Source: Fontibacillus puldeungensis (GTDB lineage Bacteria; Bacillota; Bacilli; Paenibacillales; Paenibacillaceae). Taken from it: a stretch of DNA of 64,000 bases. A model generated the notes under the pieces. That model saw nothing but the letters and a program-made list of their open reading frames with translations, did no database searches and was not told where the DNA came from. The stretch is taken from NCBI RefSeq assembly GCF_042678945.1, contig NZ_JBHTLM010000006.1, positions 186,001 through 250,000 on the forward strand, read 5' to 3'. Shown piece after piece: positions 1-8,445 of this stretch (position 1 is its first letter; each line of letters begins with the position of its first letter). The position numbers and the translations under genes are program-made.

Positions 1-346
1 TTACAGTCATCGCTCGATAAAGATCTCGGCATACGGCGGAGAGAAGGTGTTGACCGCTATGCTGCTGCATATGATCAAACCTGCGGTTCCAGTTAATTAC
101 GCAATTAACCTCCGGCTCTTCCGGAAAACGCTCGACTTTGTGCAGCACTTCATCATTTTCATCGATAACATCCAGTACGGCAATCCCTTGAATCGTTCCT
201 TCATCGCAAGGCTGTCCGCCCCCGTGCGGATAAAAGGCCGTCTTTTCCAGAATCACATAAAGGCCATCCTCACGCTCCAGCGTCTGGCTGACGTGGGTTT
301 GCCACTCGGTTAAATAGGAAGAATCATAATAGAGTCTTTGGGTCAT
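1..346 (-). CDS. alaX: AlaX-type alanyl-tRNA editing protein, N-terminal part (cut by window edge)
   Basis: The first 115 residues are visible; the 3' part lies left of the window. The protein resembles the editing domain of alanyl-tRNA synthetase as found in free-standing AlaX proteins, which hydrolyse mischarged Ser- or Gly-tRNA(Ala) in the cytoplasm. Seen in the sequence are the segment TAFYPHGGGQPCDEGTI and the zinc-binding HxxxH motif in DHMQQHSGQHLLSA, both hallmarks of the family. The ATG at 346 is the first in frame. The gene is divergent from the acetyltransferase at 523. Whether it is a short or a long AlaX cannot be judged from the fragment. Confidence 0.85.
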   Translation of the reverse strand, partial: MTQRLYYDSSYLTEWQTHVSQTLEREDGLYVILEKTAFYPHGGGQPCDEGTIQGIAVLDVIDENDEVLHKVERFPEEPEVNCVINWNRRFDHMQQHSGQHLLSAVCRDLYRAMTV

Positions 347-464
347 GAGTCAAGTTCCTCTTTCGGTATTCTTATTTTGCTGATTATCATATCATAGATT
401 TGCTTTCACAGAAAAAAGGACTGTTCAACAAGGAAAACGAAGCTGAATTATCATGGTTATACAA

Positions 465-497
465 AAGTCCCAGTGATATGATAATATCATGGGACTT
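465..497 (+). promoter_or_regulatory. hairpin upstream of the GNAT gene
   Basis: The arms AAGTCCCA and TGGGACTT, extended by GTGATAT/ATATCA, form a stem of about 14 bp with a GATA loop. It is followed by GATTTTTAT and the ribosome binding site at 511. No gene ends here on either strand, so it is more likely a leader hairpin or operator than a simple gene terminator. Function is unknown. Confidence 0.5.
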
Positions 498-522
498 GAT
501 TTTTATGGCAGGAGGAGTAGAA

Positions 523-1023
523 ATGATTAAACTAAGAGAAGCCGAACTAGAGGACTTGCCTGAAATGCTCGATATTTACAACGAATCCGTGCTGAATTCC
601 ACAGCCACCTTTGATTTAAAAGCCCAGACGATGGAAGAGCGCGCGGCCTGGTTTCATAAATATGGAGGCCGATACCCACTGATCGTTGCGGAGCTTCAGG
701 GGAAAGTAGCCGGCTACAGCTGCCTTAGCCCGTTTCGAGCCAAACCGGCTTACAACGATTCCGCTGAGCTGTCTGTTTATCTAGCTCCCGCATTTCGCGG
801 CCAAGGCATTGGGTCGGCTCTGACAGAAGAAATCCTGAAACGGTCCAGAGAGCTTGGCTTCCACACGGTGATCAGCGGCGTGGTCGGTGGCAATGAAGCA
901 AGCCGGAAACTGCACGAGAAGTTCGGATTCTCCTATATCGGCTGCTTTAAGGAAGTCGGCCTGAAATTCGGTGAGTGGCAAGATGTTCATTTCTATCAAT
1001 TATTCATCCCGCAAAGCATATGA
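523..1023 (+). CDS. GNAT N-acetyltransferase, phosphinothricin-acetyltransferase-like
   Basis: This is a 166-residue acetyl-CoA-dependent N-acetyltransferase of the PAT/YwnH type. The acetyl-CoA-binding motif A is visible as FRGQGIGSAL at residues 91-100, and the C-terminal half carries GNEASRKLHEKFGF, typical of the family. The ATG at 523 is chosen because GGAGGAG sits at 511-517, six bases upstream; an in-frame extension back to 400 has no such site and would run through the hairpin at 465-497. Relatives acetylate phosphinothricin, methionine sulfoximine or methionine sulfone. The substrate here is not determined by the sequence. It is a single gene with no partner. Confidence 0.85.
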   Translation: MIKLREAELEDLPEMLDIYNESVLNSTATFDLKAQTMEERAAWFHKYGGRYPLIVAELQGKVAGYSCLSPFRAKPAYNDSAELSVYLAPAFRGQGIGSALTEEILKRSRELGFHTVISGVVGGNEASRKLHEKFGFSYIGCFKEVGLKFGEWQDVHFYQLFIPQSI

Positions 1024-1051
1024 AAACGAGCTCTATAGAAAATCATAGCGT

Positions 1052-2356
1052 TTACGCCGTCTTTCGATTCATATAGAAGTAAAGGGGAAGACCTATAAGC
1101 GTAATGCCAATGCCGATGAAGGATTGCACCGGGTTGCTGATAATAGTGCTGACCAAGATATATCCTCCACCCACCACCCCGATTAGCGGTGTAATGGGAT
1201 ACAAGGGTACCCGGTACTGTCCCTTTGCGGCAGGAAATTTACGGCGCAGCAGAAACACGCCAAGGACGCCCATCGTGAAGAAAATCCACAAAACAAAAAT
1301 CAGCAAATCCGTTAACGTATCAAACGTGCCGGAGAAAATATAGATCACCGCCAAAGCCCCTTGAAAAATCAAAGCGTTTGCTGGCGTTCCAAACTTCGGA
1401 TGAATTTTACCAAACACCCTCGAAAAAGGAATTTGGCCTCGTTCCGCCATGGCTTGAGGAACCCGAGCTGCGGTCATCAGGTAGCCGTTTAACGCACCAA
1501 GCACAGACACGATAATACCAGCCGTTATGAACACACCACCGCCGCTACCGAACAAGGCGTTGGCAGCATCTGCACCCGGAGCTTTGGAACTAACAATCGC
1601 CTCAAAAGACAATACTTTAAAAATGGCGATGTTAAATAGCACATAGACGCATATTACAAAAATAACCCCGATCGAAATCACCTTAGGCAGCGTTTGAGCA
1701 GGATTTTTAATTTCGCCTGCCATATTGGTCACACCGATCCAGCCGTCATAAGCCCACAGTGTCCCAAGTACCGCTACACCAAATCCAGCGCCGGTCGCTG
1801 CCGCATGAATTCCTGAGAATCCAGGAGCATCCCCGGAGAAGAGACCGAAGCCTATGATACCAATTACCGGAATCAACTTTCCGACCGTGGCTAAGGTTTG
1901 AATAATGCCTCCATACTTGGTAGCAATGACGTTCATGATCAATATAAAAGCTAAAATCGCTACAGCAAGTAGCTTCTGCTGCAGTCCGTTCATCGGAAGG
2001 AAATAGCCGGAATAAGAAGCAAAGGCGATGGCTAATGCCCCTACTGATGCGGGATAAGAAATAATCGTCTGCACCCATCCGAGCAAAAATCCAAAGATGT
2101 CACCGTAAAGTTCGCCTAGGTAGGTATATAAACCTCCGGATTTTGGAATAGCAGAAGCAATTTCAGCAACGGATAAGGCAGAAGCCAAGGTGATGATACC
2201 CCCGGCCACCCAGGCCAGAATACTCATCCAAGGCGATCCGGCATTATTCAAAACAATCCCGGGCTTCAGGAAAATACCTGACCCGATGATCACGCCAATT
2301 ACAATCGATAGTGCTTCTACAAAATTGACAGACTTATTTAATGGACGGTTCGTCAT
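1052..2356 (-). CDS. APC-family amino-acid permease, SteT/LAT-like
   Basis: A 434-residue integral membrane protein with about 12 hydrophobic segments. The first transmembrane segment carries IGVIIGSGIFLKPG, the unwound substrate-binding Gly motif of the amino acid-polyamine-organocation superfamily. The length and the segment AIPKSGGLYTYLGELYG resemble the serine/threonine exchanger SteT of B. subtilis and other L-type transporters. It probably exchanges neutral amino acids across the cytoplasmic membrane; exact substrates are inference. It appears monocistronic. The 130-bp upstream gap shows no riboswitch or T-box that I can recognise. Confidence 0.88.
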   Translation of the reverse strand: MTNRPLNKSVNFVEALSIVIGVIIGSGIFLKPGIVLNNAGSPWMSILAWVAGGIITLASALSVAEIASAIPKSGGLYTYLGELYGDIFGFLLGWVQTIISYPASVGALAIAFASYSGYFLPMNGLQQKLLAVAILAFILIMNVIATKYGGIIQTLATVGKLIPVIGIIGFGLFSGDAPGFSGIHAAATGAGFGVAVLGTLWAYDGWIGVTNMAGEIKNPAQTLPKVISIGVIFVICVYVLFNIAIFKVLSFEAIVSSKAPGADAANALFGSGGGVFITAGIIVSVLGALNGYLMTAARVPQAMAERGQIPFSRVFGKIHPKFGTPANALIFQGALAVIYIFSGTFDTLTDLLIFVLWIFFTMGVLGVFLLRRKFPAAKGQYRVPLYPITPLIGVVGGGYILVSTIISNPVQSFIGIGITLIGLPLYFYMNRKTA

Positions 2357-2484
2357 TACTTACTCACGTTTCCTTCTAGATGCAAATTTTTTGGACAAGT
2401 CTTGCATTGCACCGAAACATTATACTTTATCGTTCCGCTTTTTATCAATTCATATTTGATCCGCACATTTCCATCTTAATCTGA

Positions 2485-4470
2485 TTAAGATAGTATAACT
2501 GCCACTTTTCCGTTAATGAAACCAACGATATCAAAATTCGCATAAACCCATGTTTCGATCGTTTGTCCACTCTCCATCGTCGTGCTTCTTCCTGAAGGAT
2601 CTCCCCAAGAGAGTTGAACCTGTTCCTTCGTCATCCCCATGGAAATATGCCCTGCTTTAATTTGATTCCAAGTAGCTGCAGACCACTTATATTTCTTATA
2701 AGGATCAAAATTAAAGAAGGAAGAACGATCACTGAACAATTGCGAAACACTAGATGAGGTCATCGCATAACTTTTTAGTGTTTTACCTGAGCCAGTCTTA
2801 AATTCAATAACGAAATCCCCAGAATCTTCAGGCACTATATCGGTCACTGTGACTTTCGAGAAACGTGTCCAATCCTGAAAATAATTGACCCAGTACGATC
2901 TCCCAATAAATTTAGCTAAGTTCCCTTGTGCTGCTTTCTTGATCAAAGAAGCTGTTTCGGAAGAAACAACGGCCATATGGGCAGCCCCGAAGGATATATT
3001 CGCTTGCTTCCACTTATTATCCCACTGTACATTTGCCCCTAAGACATCCGTTAACAGCGAAGCTGGAATAAGTAAACTCCCTTTATCCATAGTGGGCGCA
3101 GCTTTAAGCTGAATTGTTTCTCCGTTTAGCACTCCATGTGAATCCTTCGGTCGTACCGAAAGTGAAGTTTCGCCTAGCTTCACGTCGATTCCCCCACCCA
3201 GTGAAGTGACGGTTCCGCCTATTGCTTGAAACACAGGGTTAGCGGGCAAATAAACGACGCCATTCACCAGCTTAGAAAACTTAAGATTGTTGTGGAGACT
3301 CGCCGATATCGTTACAGATTCTGATTTGCCGCTGGAAGAAACGGTAATCTTCGTTTCACCGACTCCAAGCACCTTTACTTTTCCATCTGGCTGCAGCCGA
3401 AGCAATTGCGGCTTTTCAATCTGGAAATCGGACTGACCAGCAGGCACCTTAATTTTGGCCCCGTTCGTATAAGTCTCCTGAATGTCTATTTCTAAGCTGT
3501 CTCCAACATAAGGCTTCTTATCAGATATTGCCAATGAAATGCTGCTAACACTTGGAACATCGACAGGGGATACTTCCCCTTCATTGTATAGAAGCCAACT
3601 ACCGTCGCTGCGCTGTGCATAGAAATGCTCCAAGTTCTTGAGTCCCGCTGTTTTTACGATTTGACTAAGGCCTGACATCTGTTTTGTCAGCTTGACCCGG
3701 TCTTTATAGTTCCCCGTTGTCCAAACAGATCCATCTTTACGTGTAACGACTAACGCTTTAGTAGGATGCTCGGCTGTGCTTGCGGCAAAAGCAATATGTA
3801 CTGCATCGTCAGCAACTGTAAACGGTATAATGTTGCCATTATCATCAAACTCAAAGGTTTGGTACAGGACAACTTTACCGCTATTGTAAAGCACAGCGGC
3901 TCCATCCTCATAAGCCGCAATAGCCTTAACGGAAGCGACATCTGAGATGGTTCCCAGCTTTTTGAATACTCCCAGTTTGTAACGATCCTCAAAGAGAAGT
4001 TGTCCGTTACTAGACAAGGCTGCAAGCATTTTGTCTCCGTACGCGATCATCTCTATACTATCAAGATTTTTGTATTTCCCCCGCTTACTCCAAACGGTTC
4101 CATCGTTTTTTAACCAGTTTTTTCCTGAAACCTGCTTTATTCCCGTTTGGCCCTCCACCGCAATTGGAGGAGTAAAGATGTCCCATTCCATAAGCTTGCC
4201 ATCTTTAGTTATACCTAAGCCACCGCTGGACTCAGTGTTGTCCGTTCCAGAAACCAGATTAGCGGGAGTGCGGGTCAGACCTCCTTCATATAATCCATAC
4301 ACTCGTGACCATAAAACCCCATTGTCCATCAACATGGTATCTTTATTAATGATGTCCTTGATTTGTGGCATCGATTCTTCCGCGAAAGCTTTCTCGCTCC
4401 CCCAACCTGTCGCTGGCCCAAAGCTAAATAGCAAGCTAAACGCGGCGATAAGCATAAACACCTTTCTCAT
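2485..4470 (-). CDS. exported RCC1-like / Ig-like / stalk-domain protein
   Basis: The 661-residue product starts at the ATG at 4470, preceded by GAGAGGG; an in-frame extension upstream would only translate the fruK terminator. A signal peptide ending near AFA (residue 30) predicts export. Next come about 300 residues with recurring 'xxDGxVW' segments (NGVLWSRVYGL, NDGTVWSKRGK, KDGSVWTTGNY) as in RCC1-type beta-propellers. A Big_2-type Ig domain follows (VLGVGETKITVSSSGKSESV), then a copper-amine-oxidase-N stalk domain (GVVYLPANPVFQAIGG; GSLLIPASLLTDVLGA). The C-terminus has a SmpA-like pattern, ISMGMTKEQVQLSWGDPSG. Such mosaics are common surface proteins in Paenibacillus. The function is unknown. 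Confidence 0.75.
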   Translation of the reverse strand: MRKVFMLIAAFSLLFSFGPATGWGSEKAFAEESMPQIKDIINKDTMLMDNGVLWSRVYGLYEGGLTRTPANLVSGTDNTESSGGLGITKDGKLMEWDIFTPPIAVEGQTGIKQVSGKNWLKNDGTVWSKRGKYKNLDSIEMIAYGDKMLAALSSNGQLLFEDRYKLGVFKKLGTISDVASVKAIAAYEDGAAVLYNSGKVVLYQTFEFDDNGNIIPFTVADDAVHIAFAASTAEHPTKALVVTRKDGSVWTTGNYKDRVKLTKQMSGLSQIVKTAGLKNLEHFYAQRSDGSWLLYNEGEVSPVDVPSVSSISLAISDKKPYVGDSLEIDIQETYTNGAKIKVPAGQSDFQIEKPQLLRLQPDGKVKVLGVGETKITVSSSGKSESVTISASLHNNLKFSKLVNGVVYLPANPVFQAIGGTVTSLGGGIDVKLGETSLSVRPKDSHGVLNGETIQLKAAPTMDKGSLLIPASLLTDVLGANVQWDNKWKQANISFGAAHMAVVSSETASLIKKAAQGNLAKFIGRSYWVNYFQDWTRFSKVTVTDIVPEDSGDFVIEFKTGSGKTLKSYAMTSSSVSQLFSDRSSFFNFDPYKKYKWSAATWNQIKAGHISMGMTKEQVQLSWGDPSGRSTTMESGQTIETWVYANFDIVGFINGKVAVILS

Positions 4471-4565
4471 TTCGTACCCTCTCTCTTTTATCTTTTTATT
4501 TTGAAGACTTTCCTTATTTCGACAATATGCTTCAAAATCCTTCCTGATATTTCCTGCGGTACAAT

Positions 4566-4602
4566 ACAAAAAAAACACTGCCAGACTGGATGTCTGACAG
4601 TG
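4566..4602 (-). terminator. rho-independent terminator of fruRK
   Basis: On the minus strand an 11-bp stem CACTGTCAGAC/GTCTGGCAGTG with loop ATCCA is followed by eight T residues. It begins only eight bases after the fruK stop codon and closes the fruR-fruK operon. Confidence 0.93.
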
Positions 4603-4609
4603 CTCCATA

Positions 4610-5524
4610 TTAACTCCACTTCGTAATAGTTACCTGAGAACGCAAATTGTCGATCAATTCCCTTTCAGCCAGATCGTCGGAAAAAGCTGTGGCGCTTCCC
4701 GCTGCAACACCTGTACGGAACGCTTCCAACGGATCTCCCTCCTGCACGAACGTACCGATAAATCCCGCAATCATCGAATCTCCGGCACCAACAGAATTCC
4801 GCACCTTGCCGGACGGTACATTCGCATGGTACACCTCATCAGCGGTAATGAAGAGCGCACCTTCGCCGGCCATGGAAATAAGCACATGTTGAGCACCCTC
4901 CTCAAGGAGCCGCCGGCCATAAGTAATTAGCTGATCTCTCGTCTCGATGACAACGCCGAATAGCTCGGCGAGCTCATGATGATTTGGCTTCACGAGCAGC
5001 GGACGATGCGTTAGCGCATTGCGGAGCGCTTCCCCGGTCGTATCGATGGCGAATTCGGCACCTGCCTGCTCGCATGCCCCGATTAACTTTTCATAATAAT
5101 CGGCTCCGAGTGATGGAGGTACGCTTCCCGCCAAAACAACGATGTCGCCCTTGTGAAGCAAGGCCAGCTTTTGCAGAAGAGCCGCAGCTTCCGCATCAGA
5201 TATTTTCGGACCAAGCCCGTTAATTTCTGTCTCTTCTTCAGATTTAAGTTTTATGTTTATTCTTGTATCTTCCGAAATCGGCACAAAGTCCGTCACAATA
5301 GCTTCCTGCTGTAAAGATTGCTCAATGTACCGCCCGGTAAAACCGCCCAGGAACCCGATTGCCGTATTCTCCGCTCCAAGTCGGCTCAAGATACGTGATA
5401 CGTTAATTCCTTTCCCGCCGGGGAGCTTAAGATCCCGATTCATCCGGTTCAAGCCTCCAAGCTTTAGATCTGTGACTTCTACAATAAAATCAATGGAAGG
5501 ATTTAGTGTTACGGTATAGATCAT
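4610..5524 (-). CDS. fruK: 1-phosphofructokinase
   Basis: A 304-residue PfkB-family sugar kinase that phosphorylates fructose 1-phosphate to fructose 1,6-bisphosphate in the cytoplasm. Visible are the start MIYTVTLNPSIDF, typical of FruK/LacC, the substrate-binding GGKGINVSRILSRLG (about residues 36-50) and the catalytic anion-hole motif NSVGAGDSMIAGF with the base Asp near residue 250. The start codon overlaps the fruR stop by four bases (ATGA), so the two are translationally coupled. A terminator follows directly, so the usual third gene, fruA (fructose PTS permease), is not in this operon. Confidence 0.93.
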   Translation of the reverse strand: MIYTVTLNPSIDFIVEVTDLKLGGLNRMNRDLKLPGGKGINVSRILSRLGAENTAIGFLGGFTGRYIEQSLQQEAIVTDFVPISEDTRINIKLKSEEETEINGLGPKISDAEAAALLQKLALLHKGDIVVLAGSVPPSLGADYYEKLIGACEQAGAEFAIDTTGEALRNALTHRPLLVKPNHHELAELFGVVIETRDQLITYGRRLLEEGAQHVLISMAGEGALFITADEVYHANVPSGKVRNSVGAGDSMIAGFIGTFVQEGDPLEAFRTGVAAGSATAFSDDLAERELIDNLRSQVTITKWS

Positions 5525-6276
5525 CTCTTATGCTCCTCGATCATGTTAGTTTTTCGGGATATGGCTTCGCGAAAGCGATCCGGCACCGATTCCGTGATAA
5601 GCTGCGCTTCCTGAAGATCAAACAATTTTGTGAATGTAATTTCCCCGATTTTGCTGGAATCGGCAAGCACGAACGTTTGACCGGACAGCTCATGGGCACG
5701 GCGTTTGATCAGCGCTTCCTCCGGATCAGGCGTAGTATACCCCATATCGGGATGAATTCCGTTCGCGCCTAGGAAACATTTGTCGAACCTGTAGTTTTCA
5801 ATATTTCGAAGTGCCATACTGCCTACAACGGCACGGGTGCGCATTTTCATCTTTCCGCCCAATAGATAGCTTTCGATTTGGCTCTTGACCAGAGCCTCGA
5901 TGTGGGACAAACCGTTCGTCACCACCGTTATATTATCCGCCTCAATAAAAGGAATCATCGCCAGTGTCGTCGTCCCGGCATCCAGATAGATAGAGTCCCC
6001 ATCACGGAGCTGCCTCGCCGCTAGCTTGGCAACCTGCTCTTTCTGCTCGAGGTTCTTGTTCGATTTCTCTTCAATGCCAGGCTCCAAGCCTTTGGGATTC
6101 AACGAAACGGCTCCGCCGTGAATCCTTTTAAGCTTATTTTGCGCCTCCAAATCAATCAAATCCCGCCGCACGGTAGATTCGGATGCTCCCAGCCAATCGG
6201 CCAGCTCCGTGACTTTGGCAATGCCCTTTTCCTCCAAGCAGCGGATAATTTGGCGGTATCTCGCTTCAGTGAGCAT
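5521..6276 (-). CDS. fruR: DeoR-family transcriptional repressor of fructose genes
   Basis: A 251-residue DeoR-family regulator. The N-terminal winged helix contains GASESTVRRDLIDLEAQ (about residues 29-45), the recognition helix typical of the family, followed by KLKRIHGGAVS. The C-terminal part is the sugar-phosphate sensor domain with YLDAGTTTLAM and the segment FTKLFDLQEAQLIT. Family members that sit next to fruK repress fructose genes until fructose 1-phosphate or a related ester binds. The gene is preceded by AGGAGGGG at about eight bases. The upstream region has TGATTGATAATGATTG repeats that could be its operator. Function is assigned from family and neighbourhood. Confidence 0.88.
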   Translation of the reverse strand: MLTEARYRQIIRCLEEKGIAKVTELADWLGASESTVRRDLIDLEAQNKLKRIHGGAVSLNPKGLEPGIEEKSNKNLEQKEQVAKLAARQLRDGDSIYLDAGTTTLAMIPFIEADNITVVTNGLSHIEALVKSQIESYLLGGKMKMRTRAVVGSMALRNIENYRFDKCFLGANGIHPDMGYTTPDPEEALIKRRAHELSGQTFVLADSSKIGEITFTKLFDLQEAQLITESVPDRFREAISRKTNMIEEHKR

Positions 6277-6368
6277 AATTCCCCTCCTAACTTATCATAT
6301 CGTAACATAAAAACGACGAAAAACAATCATTATCAATCATATTCATTCATTTTAATTCAAATTTATGC

Positions 6369-6400
6369 AAAAAAAAAGATCAACCGGCCCTCCGGTTGAC
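6369..6400 (-). terminator. terminator of the O-methyltransferase gene
   Basis: On the minus strand GTCAACCGG, loop AGGG and CCGGTTGAT form a 9-bp stem followed by a run of T. It lies 29 bases after the stop at 6429. Confidence 0.92.
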
Positions 6401-6428
6401 CCAAGCATGATCAATTCTGCAGAATAAT

Positions 6429-7073
6429 TCAAATTTTACCTGATGATTTCACCATAGCCAAGGCCAACCCGTCATAGGCCGGCAGCAGCGTGCTGATCAG
6501 CCGCTCGTCCTGGGCGATCATCTCGTTGAACCGCCGCATCGCCATGACCGACGGTCCGTTCTTGTCCGGGTTAAGCGTACGGCCCCGCAGTAAAAGGTTG
6601 TCTCCGGCGATGAGGGCTCCGGGATTCGCCAGCTTGATCGCATATTCGAGATAAGCCGGGTAATTTTCTTTATCCGCATCGATAAAAAAGAAATCAAACC
6701 GCTCCCCGCGAGCAGCGAGTTTCTCCAGGCTGTCTAGCGCAGGGCCAATCATATATTCCGCCAGTTCGCCAAATCCTGCTTGATTTAAGTTTTCCCGGGC
6801 CAGATCGGCGTTCTCCTTCTTAAGTTCCAAGGATACAAGCCGCCCCGCATCCGCTAATCCCCGGGCCAGACAAATACCGCTATAACCGCCAAGCGCTCCA
6901 ATTTCCAGTACACTTGTTGCGCCGGACAGTTTAACCAGCATAGTTAGCAGCCGTCCGTATCCCGGAGCGATGGACACGTCTTTAAGTCCACTGTCGAGGA
7001 TCGACTGTGTCACTCGTTCGAGAACTTCATCCTTAGCGTAAAGCATATCTCCATATTGTTCAGGCGTTAGCAT
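6429..7073 (-). CDS. SAM-dependent O-methyltransferase (YrrM/CCoAOMT-like)
   Basis: A class I methyltransferase of 214 residues resembling catechol/caffeoyl-CoA O-methyltransferases and Bacillus YrrM. The SAM-binding motif I is VLEIGALGGYSGICLARGL, and the metal- and substrate-binding stretch is FFFIDADKENYPAYLEYA, followed by GDNLLLRG. The ATG at 7073 fits better than the one at 7094, because AAAGGTG lies 11 bases upstream of the former and nothing resembling a ribosome binding site precedes the latter. The natural acceptor is not known for most bacterial relatives; some act on tRNA wobble hydroxyuridine (TrmR). It is a single gene closed by a terminator. Confidence 0.85.
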   Translation of the reverse strand: MLTPEQYGDMLYAKDEVLERVTQSILDSGLKDVSIAPGYGRLLTMLVKLSGATSVLEIGALGGYSGICLARGLADAGRLVSLELKKENADLARENLNQAGFGELAEYMIGPALDSLEKLAARGERFDFFFIDADKENYPAYLEYAIKLANPGALIAGDNLLLRGRTLNPDKNGPSVMAMRRFNEMIAQDERLISTLLPAYDGLALAMVKSSGKI

Positions 7074-7253
7074 TTCGCACTTCGCACCTTTCATTTATTA
7101 ATGAAATGATCGTTTGTAACTTACGGCACATTGGCCTATACTGAATTGTATGGTTTTTCCGCCTTTCTCACAAGGGATCTTCGAATATGTAAGCCTTTTG
7201 AAGTGATCTTTCCCGAAGTATACATAAGATGAAAATGGAGTGATACACGAAAT

Positions 7254-8399
7254 ATGGCAGGACCCTTACACCTTATCGCAACCGCACCCATGGGCCTTGA
7301 AGCCGTCGTAGCGCGCGAACTGAAAGATCTTGGCTACAACGATACGGTTGTAGAGAACGGACGAGTTACCTTTACCGGAGATTTGATCGATATTTGCCGG
7401 TGCAATTTATGGCTCCGCACCTCCGACCGTATTCTCATCAAAATGGGTGAGTTTACCGCCGTCACCTTTGACGAACTGTTCGAGGGGACCAAAGCGCTGC
7501 CTTGGCAGAACTGGATCCCTGCACATGGCGAGTTCCCTGTCGAGGGCCGGTCGCATAAATCTCAACTAAGCAGCGTTCCCGCCTGTCAAGGGATCGTCAA
7601 AAAGGCGATCGTTGAAAAGTTGAAACAATCGTACAACACGGAATGGTTCGAGGAGACCGGCCCACGTTACGTCATTGAAATCAATCTGCTGGACGATAAG
7701 GCGTTGCTGACGCTGGATACGACCGGACCTGCGCTGCATAAGCGGGGTTATCGTAAGCATGCGACCGAAGCTCCGCTAAAGGAAACGATGGCCGCCGCGA
7801 TGATCCTGCTCAGCCGCTGGAACCAAAATCCGGCCAGACCCTTCTACGACCCGTGCTGCGGCTCGGGCACGCTGCCGATCGAGGCGGCGATGATCGGCTG
7901 GAATATCGCGCCGGGACTGCGCCGTTCGTTCAACGCCGAGAGCTGGCCTGCCGTACCGGAGCATCTCTGGCAGCAGGCGCGTGAGGAAGCCTTCGATGCG
8001 GTGCGTGACGACATCCCGCTAAACATCGCTGGCAGCGATATTGACCCTACTGCTATTGAAATCGCCCAAGCCGCCGCCAAAAGCGCCGGGTTAGCCAAAG
8101 AAATTACGTTTCAATGTCTTCCCGCCATCAAAATCAGACCCCAGGGTGATTATGGATGTATGATTACGAATCCGCCATATGGGGAACGAATCGGGGAAGA
8201 AAGAGATGTCCGGAAACTTATTTCAGAGCTGGGCCGGGTAGCTGCCGGACTTCCGACATGGTCCTTCTTCGCCCTCACGCCAACCAAACAGTTCGAGAAT
8301 GATTTTCACCGAAAAGCCGATAAACGCCGCAAGCTGTTTAACGGGCGAATCGAATGTCAATATCTTCAATTTTTGGGACCCCTTCCGCCGCGGCATTAG
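7254..8399 (+). CDS. rlmL: THUMP-domain 23S rRNA guanine-N2 methyltransferase
   Basis: A 381-residue RNA methyltransferase matching the N-terminal module of RlmKL and YpsC of B. subtilis. The N-terminal THUMP domain (about 1-155) starts LIATAPMGLEAVVARELKDL. The SAM domain has FYDPCCGSGTLPIEA and the amino-methylation motif NPPYGERIGE, typical of N2-guanine methylation. The known reaction of the family is formation of m2G2445 in 23S rRNA. The predicted start has GGAGTGA 11 bases upstream. It lies just before ltaS on the same strand with a 46-bp gap. Confidence 0.9.
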   Translation: MAGPLHLIATAPMGLEAVVARELKDLGYNDTVVENGRVTFTGDLIDICRCNLWLRTSDRILIKMGEFTAVTFDELFEGTKALPWQNWIPAHGEFPVEGRSHKSQLSSVPACQGIVKKAIVEKLKQSYNTEWFEETGPRYVIEINLLDDKALLTLDTTGPALHKRGYRKHATEAPLKETMAAAMILLSRWNQNPARPFYDPCCGSGTLPIEAAMIGWNIAPGLRRSFNAESWPAVPEHLWQQAREEAFDAVRDDIPLNIAGSDIDPTAIEIAQAAAKSAGLAKEITFQCLPAIKIRPQGDYGCMITNPPYGERIGEERDVRKLISELGRVAAGLPTWSFFALTPTKQFENDFHRKADKRRKLFNGRIECQYLQFLGPLPPRH

Positions 8400-8445
8400 C
8401 CATGGCTGAGGGGGTTTCTCCCGTTCAGTAAAGGAGTTAACTTTT

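Noticed and set aside
47..313. Plus-strand frame over the partial AlaX gene
   Set aside because: The minus strand codes AlaX with its HxxxH motif; the plus frame has no support.
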